Below, in pieces: positions 34,330 to 45,812 of a stretch of 64,000 bases of DNA. Both the position numbers and the translations under genes were made by a program. The notes beneath the pieces were generated by a model. It ran no database searches. It saw only the letters and a list, made by a program, of their open reading frames with translations, and had not been told where the DNA came from. The stretch is taken from contig JAMKCH010041555.1 of assembly GCA_023653785.1 (NCBI GenBank), forward strand, positions 30,768 to 94,767. The letters are read 5' to 3'. How positions within the stretch are numbered: the first letter of the stretch is position 1; the number at the start of each line of letters is the position of its first letter. The stretch comes from Ophioderma brevispina (Eukaryota > Echinodermata > Ophiuroidea > Amphilepidida > Ophiodermatidae).

Positions 34330-36600
34330 TAAAGAAAATAGTATATTAATGTATTTGTCTTTATTCATTTATTTAATTGCAATTTAGAGGACCGAGCCAT
34401 AGTATATCCAACAGCGAGTAATCACTGTACTAGGCGTATATCCCTCAAAACTGACCAGGACGGCTTGGATCATGCAGTCATGAGTTACCACCTTACTCTT
34501 TTCGAAACTGACTGTGATATACTTGTAGACGTATATATGATTCTATGTGCATGGGACCGACGGCTTAACGTCTCTTCCGAAGTACGGTACGTTCTCATGG
34601 TACATTTGCCCAAGTCCAAATGTGGATATTTTTTTCTCTTTTTTTAACGCCTCTCGGTATTCAAAAGGCTTTACGAAAAACAAAACAAACTAGTATTTCG
34701 CGGTTTTCGGCTTTCGCGCTCTATATATTCATAGAATATAACGCTTGCGCCGCATTCAACCACTACCCACTTTCATACACCAACAGGAGCACAGCTACTG
34801 AAGTGGTTTAAATGTCATCAAAATGTGACATAGAATACGCAAGTTATCACTGAAAACACTAAAAAATAAAACACGCAAGTATCTGAATGCTAAAGTCAGT
34901 TCATAACTCAAACACCACTAGTGACATAAATCTTCATCACGATGCAAGTCAACCTTTTTATTTTTTCATGTATAACATAATTATTACCCTTCTTCAAGAT
35001 TTAATTGTCGCGGATTTTAAGAATATTTATCCGCTATTTTCACTAAATTTAGTCTTAACCTTTTAAAAGAGCATGTGCGATTTTATGTATATTTGGTATT
35101 AAATTCGTGAACATTATGTATAGTTTCCATGTTTTTTTAAACCGTCCGTGATGCATATGAACCTTTGAGAACTTTGTGCCACTCTTGTGATTATCCCCTC
35201 TTCTTCTCATTCTCCTTCTCCTCCAGTCACCTTCCCGCTTCTCCTCGCTTCTCCTCTTTTGTACTTGAATCATCTGAATTCGCATGAAAGTTTCAGCTTA
35301 ATTATACAGCCACTTTATTGTAATACAATACTAATTGGCAGCAGCGTGAACGCTTAGTTCGTCGCATTTTCTTGATTGTCAACGAATAAGACTTTTTGTC
35401 CACCCTATAACACGCCCTCGAGTAGACTAGACTTTTTCATTCCACTATTTGACGGGGGAAACAGTCAGATCTCATAAAGTAAACTGTCTATTTTACGTAG
35501 CATTCATGTCGGCACTCGGAATTAACATTTCCTGCACAAATCGCGCCGTATCAGCCCGCGTATATTGACACCTCAGTCGGGTTTCGGGCGATTTTATCTA
35601 CGTGATGATGCTACTTGCTTTTTAACACACTGCCGTTTTATTTCATTCGTCTCTATCTTGTCGGTGCAGTAGTATCATCATGTCTGAAAAGAAAGAACAG
35701 AAAAAACACATAAAACTATAGAACTGAGCATACGTAAGCGGGCTTCTATCCCAAAGAAATGGTAGAATGAGATATAGCTCCGAACTGAAAATCAACTGGG
35801 TGGGGTGTAAAAGATGGGAAGAGCATAAAAGGAATTTGAAGGGAGGGGTTTCTGGGTATCTGTAGCTTTGAGGCTATAGGGTTGCAAATGGACGCCCCTG
35901 TCAATGCAATTAATTTTCAATTTACCCGCGAATTTCAACCTATATGTAATATACGAACAACAGGCGCGGCGTTTAAGACAATGCGTTAATGACTATAAAG
36001 CCATTGATTCTGTCAGCTTGGGTAAGTAGATTAATTAGGCTCATTAGTATAAGGATATGTACCGAGAAACGTTCACTTTGTAGCAGGAGAAATGGTGGAC
36101 GAATTCAGTAGCATTTAGCCAAAATAATTCTTCAGATATTGTTGCTCATTCAGTTAGAAATACTACATATTGACACACAAGGGAAAACGGTCGCTTGATG
36201 TTTTAAGTCAAACCTCAAAATGCAATTAAAGTTTACGTTTTTGGCCGATTCATTTATTGATATCTTTGCATGGTATTCACTCAAAGCGAACTACTTAATT
36301 GAATGATTGATAATGATTAAACTATGACGAGTGAAGCCGTTACATCCGACATATATCGCTAGCACATGACACATTAATTTCAGGGTATTGCTGAGAAGAG
36401 ATCGTCGACCTCATGATGTAACTTTCGATTCTCGATTTGACAATTACGAAACGGCGGTGTGTTGGGTCGGAATAAAACATCAATTCGCCCCTCATTATGA
36501 CGAAAGCTAAATGATGTTTGGGCACATGTGTTTGGGTTACCTTATATGTCGAAAAGTGACAAATGTTTGTCAAAAGTAAGTGTCAACAACTTAAACAATG
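34330..36600. other. No recognisable gene
   Basis: AT-rich DNA with small frames only (for example 34465-34647, 36340-36573), none with a known motif. A CTT/CTC-rich patch lies at about 35190-35260. Confidence 0.35.
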
Positions 36601-36605
36601 TAAAA

Positions 36606-36752
36606 TGGTTCTTTAAATAGTTATATAAATGGTTATTTTGAAGAACCTTTGTCTGGCCTACGCAATATTTTTTCTTTGAAGAACCATTTTGATCAGTTCA
36701 ACACTGAACTCTTTTGTTGTCGTTATTATAACAAGGTTCTTTTAAGAAATCA
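36606..36752. repeat. Inverted GGTTCTTTAAA / TTGAAGAACC element
   Basis: AATGGTTCTTTAAATAG, TTTTGAAGAACCTTTG, CTTTGAAGAACCATTTT and AAGGTTCTTTTAAGAA alternate in orientation, forming short hairpins. It probably belongs to a small non-coding repeat family. Confidence 0.5.
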
Positions 36753-36893
36753 AAATATGTGATAGATATCTGCAACTGGATAACATTCCTAGATTTGTGG
36801 TACGAGATATTGGTTAGTCTAACGAAATGGGTGGTATGTTGATCCCCGTAGTCCTCCCTTTGAAGTGGCACATCGCAAATGCTTTGTAGACTA

Positions 36894-37029
36894 TCTAGAA
36901 GGACCCTCGTCCACCCTCTGTTTATTCCACCCTCCTGTGACCTAGCCACCGAGTACGAAGTACGAAGCTCGGCGGCTAGGTCACACGAGGGGAATGAACA
37001 CAAAGGGGGGAACGAGGGTCCTTCTAGAT
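36894..37029. repeat. 136-bp imperfect palindrome
   Basis: The arms TCTAGAAGGACCCTCGT and ACGAGGGTCCTTCTAGA are perfect inverted copies. Further in, GTGACCTAGCCACCGAG pairs with CTCGGCGGCTAGGTCAC, and GTACGAA occurs twice at the centre. The whole would fold into one hairpin. The sequence is GC-rich compared with its flanks. Confidence 0.85.
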
Positions 37030-37068
37030 GGATTAATGTTTTAGTGTCTTATCCAGTACCAGTGCCTA

Positions 37069-37345
37069 GGGGCACATGTGGTGCAGTTGGATCAGCCTCA
37101 TAAGCATAAGGTTGTGGGTTCGAGCCCCGCTGTCGCCAATGTGTTGTGTACTTGGGCAAGGCACTTTATCTCGCTTGCCTCTCTCCACCCAGGAGTATAA
37201 ATGGGTACCATCATATTATGCTGGGAATGCAAAACAGACTCGCTGTGCGGGAGGAGTGGCGAACCCCCTACAGCAACATTATATGATGGGAGTTTGGCCC
37301 AAACGCCAAAGGCAGAGGGATGGGCACTGCGGGCACACCATTTAC
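37069..37345 (+). mobile_element. tRNA-derived SINE (head plus core)
   Basis: A tRNA-like head (37069-37138) has TGGTGCAGTTGGATCAG in the A-box position and GGTTGTGGGTTCGAGCCCC with a B-box core. It is followed by GTGTTGTGTACTTGGGCAAG, GCACTTTATCTC, CTCTCTCCACCCAGG and GTATAAATGGGTACC, a core shared by many marine invertebrate SINEs. The 45.5-kb SINE carries diverged versions of the same blocks. The long minus-strand frame here (37098-37511) is fortuitous. Confidence 0.75.
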
Positions 37346-37384
37346 ATTTACCATGTTCACATCTAGTACCGCTGGGGCATTGAC

Positions 37385-37500
37385 CACTGGCCGGGGGTCC
37401 TAGGGGCCCGTAAAATTGAATAAACCTGGTATGTAAAAAGGGCCCGTAACTCCAATGCTTCCCCCCGGGCCCGCAATTTCTCTCGGCGGCCCTGTTCTTA
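37385..37500. repeat. GC-rich fragment with GGGGCCCGTAAAA motif
   Basis: GGGGGTCCTAGGGGCCCGTAAA, followed by AAAGGGCCCGTAAC and CCCGGGCCCGC. The inverse motif TTTTTACGGGCCCCTAGGA appears at about 58294-58312, so this is a dispersed repeat. Confidence 0.5.
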
Positions 37501-37536
37501 TCAAGTAACATGAAACACTGCCTTTTGGTATGGTAT

Positions 37537-37625
37537 TAATATTAACACTAAACGTGTTTATTAAGTGTTGCTCTAAATAAACACCATTTGCCGTTTAGAT
37601 TAACACAAACTTGTTTTACAGCGCA
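37537..37625. repeat. Short AACACTAAACGTGTTTA fold-back fragment
   Basis: TTAACACTAAACGTGTTTATT, AAGTGTTGC and AATAAACACC are arranged as overlapping inverted words, related to the 16.5- and 19.5-kb elements. Confidence 0.45.
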
Positions 37626-37699
37626 CACACAAGACTCGGACTCGCACGGACCTTCTTTCGAAATCAGAAAGCTTGACGCTTTTCAAATGTTTAATTGCT

Positions 37700-37730
37700 C
37701 CCCCCCCCCCCCCACACACACACACACACA
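37700..37730. repeat. (C)14 followed by (CA)n
   Basis: Homopolymer run of 14 C, then about eight to nine CA dinucleotides. Confidence 0.9.
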
Positions 37731-38068
37731 AAGTGCGAACACTGTTAAAGCGGGTCGAATAAGTTTGCTTCCGTTTATTTATAAAAAAAATCCTAAAATT
37801 TATCAGCGAGGTGATTTATTTTTCTCCATTATTTCAAAGCAGCATGACATGGCTGTCGGGGACTCGAGTAATTTCATGATCGTCGTGATCAGTAAAAGGA
37901 GGCTATAAGACGAAGGCAGTATGTCATTATTAATGCTAGTCATTTGCTATGATACACCTGATACATTTTCCCCCACATTTATATATTTCATGCTAATTTT
38001 ATGTTCAGCATGACGAACATTATGGTGTTATAACTTTTGGTGTGTCGTGTTCTTTTCCAAAGCTGTGT

Positions 38069-38093
38069 AAAAAAAAAAAAAAAAAAAAAAAAA
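38069..38093. repeat. Poly-A run (25 A) with AAAG tail
   Basis: 25 consecutive A followed by GAAAGAAAGA. It could be a retrotransposed 3' tail, but no element body is recognised upstream. Confidence 0.85.
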
Positions 38094-38339
38094 GAAAGAA
38101 AGACCTGGAAAGGCCAAGCTTTAATGGGACGTTTTGAAAAGTGATAGGTATCCAACAGTGATGGAAGGATGATCTCTTAGAAACCGAAAAAACAAAAGCA
38201 AGCTCTAGTGGTTCAAACAATTCGGAAATTTACATTCCTTGAAATAAAGAATACCTTAAAATAAAGAGTTTTATTGACTGTTAACTGATGTCAATGATTA
38301 CTAATCACTGATCTCGAAAATTGGATTGGATATGGCAAT

Positions 38340-38526
38340 CGTGTTTATCGATAAACTGAGTTCATCGAAAAAAACCCTCTCTCGAAAAACGGATATACGC
38401 GGTATGTCAAATGTAAAACACTTTTTTGTTTGAAAAACTATCATGCTTATCGCCAATAAACTGCACGAGTTTATTAAAATTGATAAACTGAGTTCATCTA
38501 ATTGAAAAACGTTGTTTATCGATAAT
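38340..38526. repeat. Direct repeats with GATAAACTGAGTTCATC
   Basis: GATAAACTGAGTTCATCGAA at about 38351 and GATAAACTGAGTTCATCTAA at about 38480, with flanking TTTATCGATAAA-type palindromes at both ends. It abuts the truncated MITE at 38527, so it probably replaced or interrupted that element's left half. Confidence 0.5.
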
Positions 38527-38724
38527 GAATCGCCATTCAATTACGTGTTGTAGTAACTGTCCGTATACGGACAGTAATGACTAAAATATATGATTTTGTC
38601 CTTATTAGGTTGCTTCTGGTCTTATCATTTGCAGGGTATGTTAGATACCTGTACTTGTTACAGACATGCAAAAATCTGATTTTTTTCGATTTTCTGATTT
38701 AGCAAATCACTGATAGTGCCTTAA
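38527..38724 (+). mobile_element. TTAA MITE family 1, right half only
   Basis: Matches the right ~200 bp of the family-1 element: ATCGCCATTCAATTACGTG, GGACAGTAATGACTAAAATA, TTACAGACATGCAAAAATC. It ends in ATCACTGATAGTGCC + TTAA (38721-38724). The left half is absent. Confidence 0.75.
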
Positions 38725-38734
38725 CATAACTTAG

Positions 38735-39600
38735 TATTGTAAGGGCCGTCCTCCTCCTCTTTCCCATACTTCTATGGGTTGTTTGGATTCTCATTTCCAA
38801 TTCCTTGCTCAGGCACCAGGTTTAACTTCCATAAGTGATGACTGGCAAAACACACTGATTGAAGAATTCCCTTTTCAAGCAAATTAGTATTTTTTTTTCA
38901 TTATAGTACCTTTGTGTCTGCTGAAAGCTGACCAGATTTCCTCTCCTAAATAGATAATTTATGTACTTGTTCCAGTGTTACAGTTCCAATTTTGATTTTT
39001 TTTTATGACAGCATGCATATTAAACATGACCTTTGTTTTGTCATATTCATCTCCAATCCTACATTTTTGCTCTCCCTATCAAGATCTATACAATCATTTC
39101 TTCAAGTTCCTCTGCAGTCTCAGAGATAATTACGATATCATCAGCTAATCGTAAGTGGTTTAGTTTCTTTTCATTGATATTAATTCCTTTTTATTACCAG
39201 TTTACTTTCTTCCTCCATGGCTGTCACAAATAATTTTGGTGATATTATATTGTTATCTCTCTGTCGAACAACCTTCTGATGATTGGTTCACCGTCGTCAT
39301 GGAGCTTTGTAGCTTTAGCGTTGTTATTTTTTTGATAGTCTTGATATAGGTGGTTTCTATACCTTGGTATTTCAACGACTGGGTGACGGCATTTATTTCA
39401 ACGGAATCAAAGGCTTTCTCGTAATCTGTGAACCCTAAGCATAGTGGTAGTTGGCATTCCCTAGATTTTTTCGATGACTTGGTCTCTTGTTTAGATGATC
39501 TATGGTTGAGAACCCATTTCCAAATCCGGCTTGTTCTGCTGGTTGGTTTTCATCTAGTTTCTTAGTGAGTCTATTTGTGAAATACAAGATCGAATATCAG
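38735..39600 (-). mobile_element. Decayed non-LTR retrotransposon (RTE-like endonuclease/RT family)
   Basis: Minus-strand translation shows, in order, LTKKLDENQPAEQAGFGNG and STIDHLK (about 39500-39580); LGFTDYEKAFDSVE at about 39397-39433; LRLADDIVIISETAEEL at about 39110-39155 with LADD in place of the usual F/YADD catalytic box; MTKTKVMF-like sequence near 39020; and a C-terminal FNQCVLPVITYG and RSMGKRRR near 38760-38860. These landmarks fit the reverse transcriptase and C-terminal region of RTE-type elements. Frameshifts, stops and absence of the endonuclease show it is dead. Its 3' end abuts the MITE at 38724. Confidence 0.85.
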
Positions 39601-40723
39601 ATTGAAGAAAAGAATAATAAGTTATGGAATCACTTAAAAATGGACTGAGGATTTATCTTGAAGATGCCATCTATTATCTATCCATCCTTTAAATACCTCA
39701 CTAGATAGCGGTCTTTTGCATAAGAAACTTGATTCTGTGTAGAATGATCTCAACAAGGCTCGATGAATTATGTCGGCCTGTTTGGTCATAGCTTTGGCAG
39801 AACGTTTTAATATATCTTTGTTGAGTAAAACTTCACAAGGCTTAAGTATGTTTAAGTAGGCCTATGCGATACACCAAATACTAGAAATACATTATGCTGT
39901 AAATAAAATAGAATACAGTTACATGGTCTTATCTTTTGAATTATCAACAATAATTTACTTTATGCACGTTCGATGTACGTAAAAATAATATCATGTTTGT
40001 TTACTCTTTTTTACAAATGGTTCAATAACTTTATGGCAAATGAAATCAATTCTTTCATTGTCCCGCCTCCCCATTGAAATGCAACTACCACATACATTTA
40101 TAAGCTTAATTGCTATTTTCTTTTTGTTTTCTAACGTCATAAATTACTGTGTTACCTGGGTATGCTAGAGAGATCGTTCTCGGCCCACTGAGCATTTTAA
40201 TTAAGATATAATCTATCCAATGTTTGCATCATTAACTTTCATTTTGATATGTTTGACTGTCACATGCGACTCACTTGCTAATTTGGTTTAATTAAAAATG
40301 TATTATTTTGAAATATTATATCATTTATTTCAGCTGTGCTGAGTTTGCTGACACGTGGAACAAGACCATAACTTTAATCAATTAAAATTGAAACCATAAC
40401 ATTAATGTCGTCAGTAAAATTATGTTAAACATTTGAAGAAAGAAATCTTTTGTAGTAGATCCGATGAATGCAACAATGACAACTGAAAAATAAATAAATA
40501 AATAAGGAATATCTAAAATGTTTTTGATTCAGAAAACGATTAATTAAAGTACCAAATATCGAGATACACAAAGTTCTGTTTTCCATATTTTTATAACCAA
40601 CGCACGATAATACACAACTACATTTGAAAATTATTTTACTATAATTTAAATCACCATTAATTTAATAATTTAGCACATGTATGGCGCGTTATAAAAAAAG
40701 TATTTATTATTTGTATTTTTTTT
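39601..40723. other. No clear feature
   Basis: The minus-strand stretch at about 39620-39845 is open with coding-like composition (LLNKDILKRSAKAMTKQAD). It could be another retrotransposon fragment but is not recognised. The rest is AT-rich, with an AATA repeat at about 40487-40503. Confidence 0.3.
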
Positions 40724-41475
40724 TTTAATTTTACTATAGGTCATGAACACCCGAAAAGTCAAAATATTTAAAATTTGTAAAAAAAAAAATGAAAGTGAAT
40801 GATAAGTCTCTAGAATTTTCATAATTATGTTATTATTTCCAACTGAAAAGTTGACAGAAAAGGGAAAAAACAGCAGTATTCAAAGATATGAATCTCCATT
40901 CAATTATGTGTTGTAGTAAGTGTCCGTAGTCCTTACGGACAATAATTACTAAAATATCCGATTTCCTCCTTATTAAAGCCACTATCAGTCATTTTATTTC
41001 CAAATTCAAAATGCCCATTTTGTCTCTAAATTGCCAGTGGTAGGTCATGCCAATACCTTATATTACTGTTCTTTGTGAAAAACAGAAACTTAAGCATGTT
41101 AAAACGGTCTTGAAAATGCCATTTACGACTGTTTCTAGACCGAAAAAGTCGGATCCCGACTTTTATTAGTAAACAAAGCATAAAAATCCTCAAATCTTGA
41201 CAAATACGGCTAGTTGCGTTTAGCAACTTACAGGGGTCTTAACTACAGCAATTTCCAATACAACGGTGCCAAAAAATGGACTTTGATGAAAAATAGGGGG
41301 CACGATTTGCTTACATTTGGAAGAAATCGCTGATAGTGGCTTTAAGTTGCTTTTGTTCTATTTTAAGAAAACTAAGAAAACCGCTGATATCGACTTGTTA
41401 CAGACAAAAACCTGATTTTTTGTGTTTTTTTTTCATCGTTTTTTCTGATTTAACAAAACACTATAGTGCCTTTAA
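40724..41475 (+). mobile_element. TTAA MITE family 1, copy with an inserted element
   Basis: The outer element runs from TTAA (40724-40727) with decayed TIR TTACTATAGGTCATGAAC, through CCCGAAAAGTCAAAATATTT, GACAGAAAAGGGAAAAAAC and TCAATTATGTGTTGTAGTAA, to CACTATAGTGCC + TTAA (41472-41475). Its interior is split by a second element at 40973-41345. Comparison with the copies at 4824 and 5604 shows the split lies inside the block CCTTATTAGGTTGCTT. Confidence 0.85.
40973..41345. mobile_element. TTAA-flanked element nested in the family-1 MITE
   Basis: TTAA (40973-40976) + AGCCACTATCAGTCATTT at the left and AAATCGCTGATAGTGGCT + TTAA (41342-41345) at the right. These are clean inverted ends and a duplicated TTAA inside the host's CTTATTA|GTTGCTT block. 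The inner termini differ from those of the host element (AGGCACTATCAG) by a single base in the first twelve, so the two families are related. The interior is unrelated to family 1 and non-coding; the 66-residue minus frame is fortuitous. Confidence 0.85.
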
Positions 41476-41623
41476 CTGATATATTTTTTTTAATTAGAAA
41501 CATACTCAAGCTTTTTCAAAGCTTTCAAAACGATTTTTTACGAGAGGATTCACTTAAAAATATGTGATGAGCATTGGGGTTCTGCCTCGTGTAGGAATGT
41601 GTTTCTGTATTAGCGGGTTTCTT

Positions 41624-41798
41624 AAGGTCCATCTGGGTTGAGGTGCAGTGAAAATGGATGAAAACCATTTCTGACCCAACACAGCAGCAGAACAGTTCAA
41701 AATGCATTGCACTACTGCTGCGTTGAGTCAGAGATGGTTTTAATCCATTTTCGCTGCACTGAATTGCAGTGCGTGAACGTGAAGTATGAATGGACCTT
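41624..41798. mobile_element. 175-bp fold-back element (AAGGTCCAT termini)
   Basis: Outer ends AAGGTCCAT and ATGGACCTT. Inner arms GTGCAGTGAAAATGGATGAA + AACCATTTCTGAC pair with GTCAGAGATGGTTTTAATCC + ATTTTCGCTGCAC. The loop is centred near 41700. Non-coding; probably a small MITE. Confidence 0.75.
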
Positions 41799-42584
41799 TA
41801 GTTTGCTTAGAATAGGCGATCAAAGTTGTACTAAAATTCACCTTATGAAATTCCCTTAAGGCATATCTTGCTATAGTATTATTTTTTTGTCTTAAATGAA
41901 ATAACTTGATTATTAATTAATCACCAGAAAATAACGCCAAGTGACCAAAGCAATACCGTCGTTCAAGACATCTGTAATCGAAAAGGGTGGGCGCAATAAA
42001 GTGCTAACTTTTGCCTTTCGAATTATTTGCATCTAAATCATAATGCTTAGGCTATAAATGATTTGATGAAAATCACCAGCTCATTGTACTTATCAAGATA
42101 ATGTTCATACTCACCAGAATGCTTCTGCTTTCTGCTTTCAACAATACATGGGTTTAGCATTTATATTACCATGAAATGTGATGAATATATGAAGCACACA
42201 CAAATACACTGTTCGTGTGTGCCTATGCCTGATTTTTACTAAAAGAAATAATTAACCATTTTCAAGAAAACCGAATTTAATTTCTCAAACTTAATGCCAA
42301 AACTGCAGGGGAAATACATCAAAGAAAATAAATAATCAACTTTTGGAGATTTATCATCAACTATTTTGAGGACAAAATTAGGTGTACAGGTTTCCAAATT
42401 CGGCAACCATTAACAAATTTCTCATTTTTGAAAGGTAACTGCTAATTTATAACTTCGATTTCTATAAGTTAAGTTACACCCTGCATCACAGATCATCTAG
42501 AAACACTGAACATCAATCTGGAATTGCTCATATGTTCCTAATAAGAAACATATTTTGTTCCTTATAAGGTTCCTTATATCCACA

Positions 42585-42634
42585 CTAAGAGTATCAGATA
42601 TATATCTGATAATATATATATCTGATACTCTTAG
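42585..42634. repeat. 50-bp palindrome with perfect 21-bp arms
   Basis: The arms CTAAGAGTATCAGATATATA(T) and its exact reverse complement flank an 8-base centre. Perfect pairing over 21 bp is stronger than in the other hairpins here. Confidence 0.9.
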
Positions 42635-45490
42635 TTTAGCATTAAAATTATCCAACTGATTTAGTGTTTCTAGAAACCACAACGAATTACAATGTATTCC
42701 AAGGAGCAATAAAGTGATAATCCTCAAATTTCCGAGTGAGTGGTTTGCATTTAAACATTTTGCAAATGGTTCCAACACGACGCATAAGGAACTCATATAC
42801 TTTACATGTACTTATCTAATCGAATTCTCATCTAGTCGGTAAAAAACCAGTAACTTGTGCTGGATGTGGGTTTTTAAATATATAAAAAAATGATATTTAT
42901 TATGTAAGCAGATGTAACATTTAGAAGCCTTATAATGCACGAGGTGCGAGGTTAATCTATGCCGTGACTAGACCAGCTGAATGGAAATGATTCGCTAAAC
43001 ACACGCAGGATTAATATCCGCAATTTAAAAAAAAAATAAAAGACCTCAATATATCTCTACTTTTCATGGGTAATTAGGAATATGTGATCATCTTAGTTTC
43101 AGATAATCAAATATCATACAATGTTTCCCGCTTTTGTGGCGATAATATCTAGTAATTTGGGGCATACTGTTAGAGTCATTTGCCGTCACCACGATATGTA
43201 GTATTTGCACCTGTCCGCTATAGCGTATTCTTTACTTAATGGGCTGTTACAGGGAGAATCCGCCCACCCCATGGAGCACTGAAAACTTTAAACTTAAAGT
43301 TTGACAGTGGAAATTACATTTTAAAATATTCGTTGTAATTGAGAATAATAATACTTACAAGAGGTCTTTCAAAAAGTCTCACGGGATCCAATAGTTTCTG
43401 TGTCAATTTTTTTTATTTACTCTGAGAGTTTACTGTAAAAATCAGAATTTGTTAATTTTACTTTACTTATGAGGTGTTGTGAGTGTGTGCTACACGGAAT
43501 TGCCTGATAAAATTATTCTATAATAATTTTACCGTCCATATATTGTAGACAGATATTGAAACATTATTTTAAAGACAATTGTGCCATACAAAAATTTTAT
43601 GGAGATTATCCCGTACCTTGAAGCTTTTGTGAGGTTCTTCCAAAGTAAAGATGAATTCAAATTTAGAATTCCTAAAAGATTATAATCAATCTTCAGTAAT
43701 CGATTTTATCGTGTGATTTCACATTTATTCGCTCTGAGAATGGTAAAACACATGCCCGAGGTTTTAAAAACTTGCATTGAAATATCACTGACTATGTCAC
43801 AATAGAGCAAACTTTTCAATTATTAAATTAACCATAACGTCTTAATCACAAGCGAGTGGACTAATTCAACAAATTAATACATTATATCGCAGAATATGAA
43901 TAAAGAAATATTGTAATATTTTCATTGAACAAAAAACTCAATTCAGATCGTCTACATCTCTACATAAGTCAATTACGTGATTTTAACAGAACTCCCAACA
44001 GACAACGGCAAAGAAATCTAGGGAAATTGCCGAAGTATTAAAAACGGCAATCCATCTTGCAGTTGAAGTGTACGAATAATATTATACTTGAGAATATTCT
44101 CCAAGTGAAAGCCACACACGGAGCGCTTTTTAACGGCTAATCCCAAAAGAATGGTGCGACTTTCCGTACAGTTTGAAAAGAATTAGATGCGCAATTTAAT
44201 AAAGAAGTTGCGACTTCAGATTTGCAATTACTTTGATCACAAAAACGCAACCATATTGTTTTAAACGCTTGTATACTGCTGACGTCTAACTGCTTCTGAT
44301 ATAACCTCAGAGGGATTAAAATTTCATATTTATATAGCTAGTTTTACGATTGATATACCATACTAATTAAGCAAATGGGGGTACTAACAAGCTACGAAAT
44401 GACAGGTAGCTGCTGGTATAGTACATATGGAGGAATTAATGACTTTGCTATTTCGATATTAAACAAGTAGTAATGTCTAAAATGCTCATGCCAATTTTTG
44501 TTTCCCCAATTGTAAACGCAATACTCTTAGGATTCCATGTTGAAACCAGTATCGTGGTTAAATGGTAATCTTAATTAAACGAGTGGTGGATTGGACGAAA
44601 TTAAATGTCCATCACTGTTTGGTATTCACGTGTTCCCAAATTGCTCATGTAATATCGTTTATTGAATGCTAAAGGTGGTATTTTATATTCCAATATTGCT
44701 CAAAAGTTTTCAATTTAAAATATTTTGTTCCCTGTACTAATTGTTAATTATGTTTGTTTTTGTGTTAAGGTATGTGTACAGTCGCGAAATCGAATGGCGA
44801 ACATGTTAGAGTCAACTGCTAATTAGCAATAACTGTATCCAAATTAAGCTATATCTATATTAATTTATTTTTGGCTAAATTGCTAATGGTGTGTACAACT
44901 GCATATCTTTCGCTTTTAATCCTCAAATTTAAGATTGGTACCATCGCGCCGGAAAACGTGCATTTAGCTAATTTTCGATTAAGAAGAGGAATCTTACCCG
45001 ACTGTTCGTAGGAAAGTACAACAACGCCTTCTTGATGGCCCTTTAATAATTGCTTTTAAGCAATTTAATGCAATTATTGCTGTGATGGATTGTACGTCCC
45101 TCACCAAGTATGACTATGCACTTTTGTTTTTTGAATAACAACATTTTGAAGATTCCATTCATGAACCTTTTCAAACCTAAAGATTGGCGCTTGGTTTGTA
45201 ACGGTTACGCGTAACGAAGGTTGACCCGTCTTTATCATGAGCTTAAGATGTTATATTAAAGAGAATACACAACATTAACTCGACTGATTACACCCCTTTC
45301 TTTGTTAAATATATCAAGTTAATATATATTTTTTCATAATTTTCATATCATACTTTGTTGCTGTTATAACAAAGAGTACAAAATGGAGCATCAAAGATGA
45401 ATGTTCTATCATAAACTAAATTATATAATGGGCATGAGATTACAAATGACGAAAAGCAACAACTATACAAAAATGAGAATGAACTATAAT
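42635..45490. other. No recognisable feature
   Basis: About 2.9 kb of AT-rich DNA with no frame, repeat family or RNA gene that I could recognise. It could be intron or intergenic sequence. Confidence 0.4.
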
Positions 45491-45494
45491 TAGA

Positions 45495-45812
45495 GAACGT
45501 GTGGTCCAGTGGATAAAGCGCAGGACTCGTGAGCGTTAGGTTGTGAGGCGAGCCCCGCCGTGGCCAACGTGTTGTGTTCCCTGGCAAGAAAATTATCTAG
45601 CTTGTCTCATTTCACCAGGTGTAAATGGGGAGCTGTTTGTGGTAGTCATACTGTGCGCCGTTATAATTGGCTGCGCAATTTTCAATATGTGAAATGTGAT
45701 TTATCCTAAAGACAGCGGAATAAATGTACAGCGATTTGAGACTTAATTGTATTAAGCGCTATAAAATACTGGCATTTATTTTTTTTATTTTTTTTTTTAA
45801 TACTGTTTACCT
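45495..45812 (+). mobile_element. tRNA-derived SINE with AAGCGCTAT tail (probable full length)
   Basis: The tRNA-like head (45498-45566) has GTGGTCCAGTGGATAAAGCG (A box) and GGTTGTGAGGCGAGCCCCG (B-box position). The core has CAACGTGTTGTGTTCCCTGG, ACCAGGTGTAAATGGG and TCATACTGTGCGCCG. The tail has TACAGCGATTTGAGAC and TTAAGCGCTATAAAATAC, then a T-rich end to about 45812. The AAGCGCTATAAA tail is typical of deuterostome/marine invertebrate SINEs (family knowledge, from memory). The B box has lost its canonical TTCGA, so it is probably inactive. Confidence 0.8.

Noticed and set aside
37098..37511. 137-residue minus-strand frame, among the longest non-repetitive frames
   Set aside because: It is antisense to a tRNA-derived SINE and a GC-rich repeat fragment; no domain.
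37700..38093. Poly-C/CA and poly-A runs as polyadenylated retrogene ends
   Set aside because: No coding body or AATAAA signal in the right place upstream.
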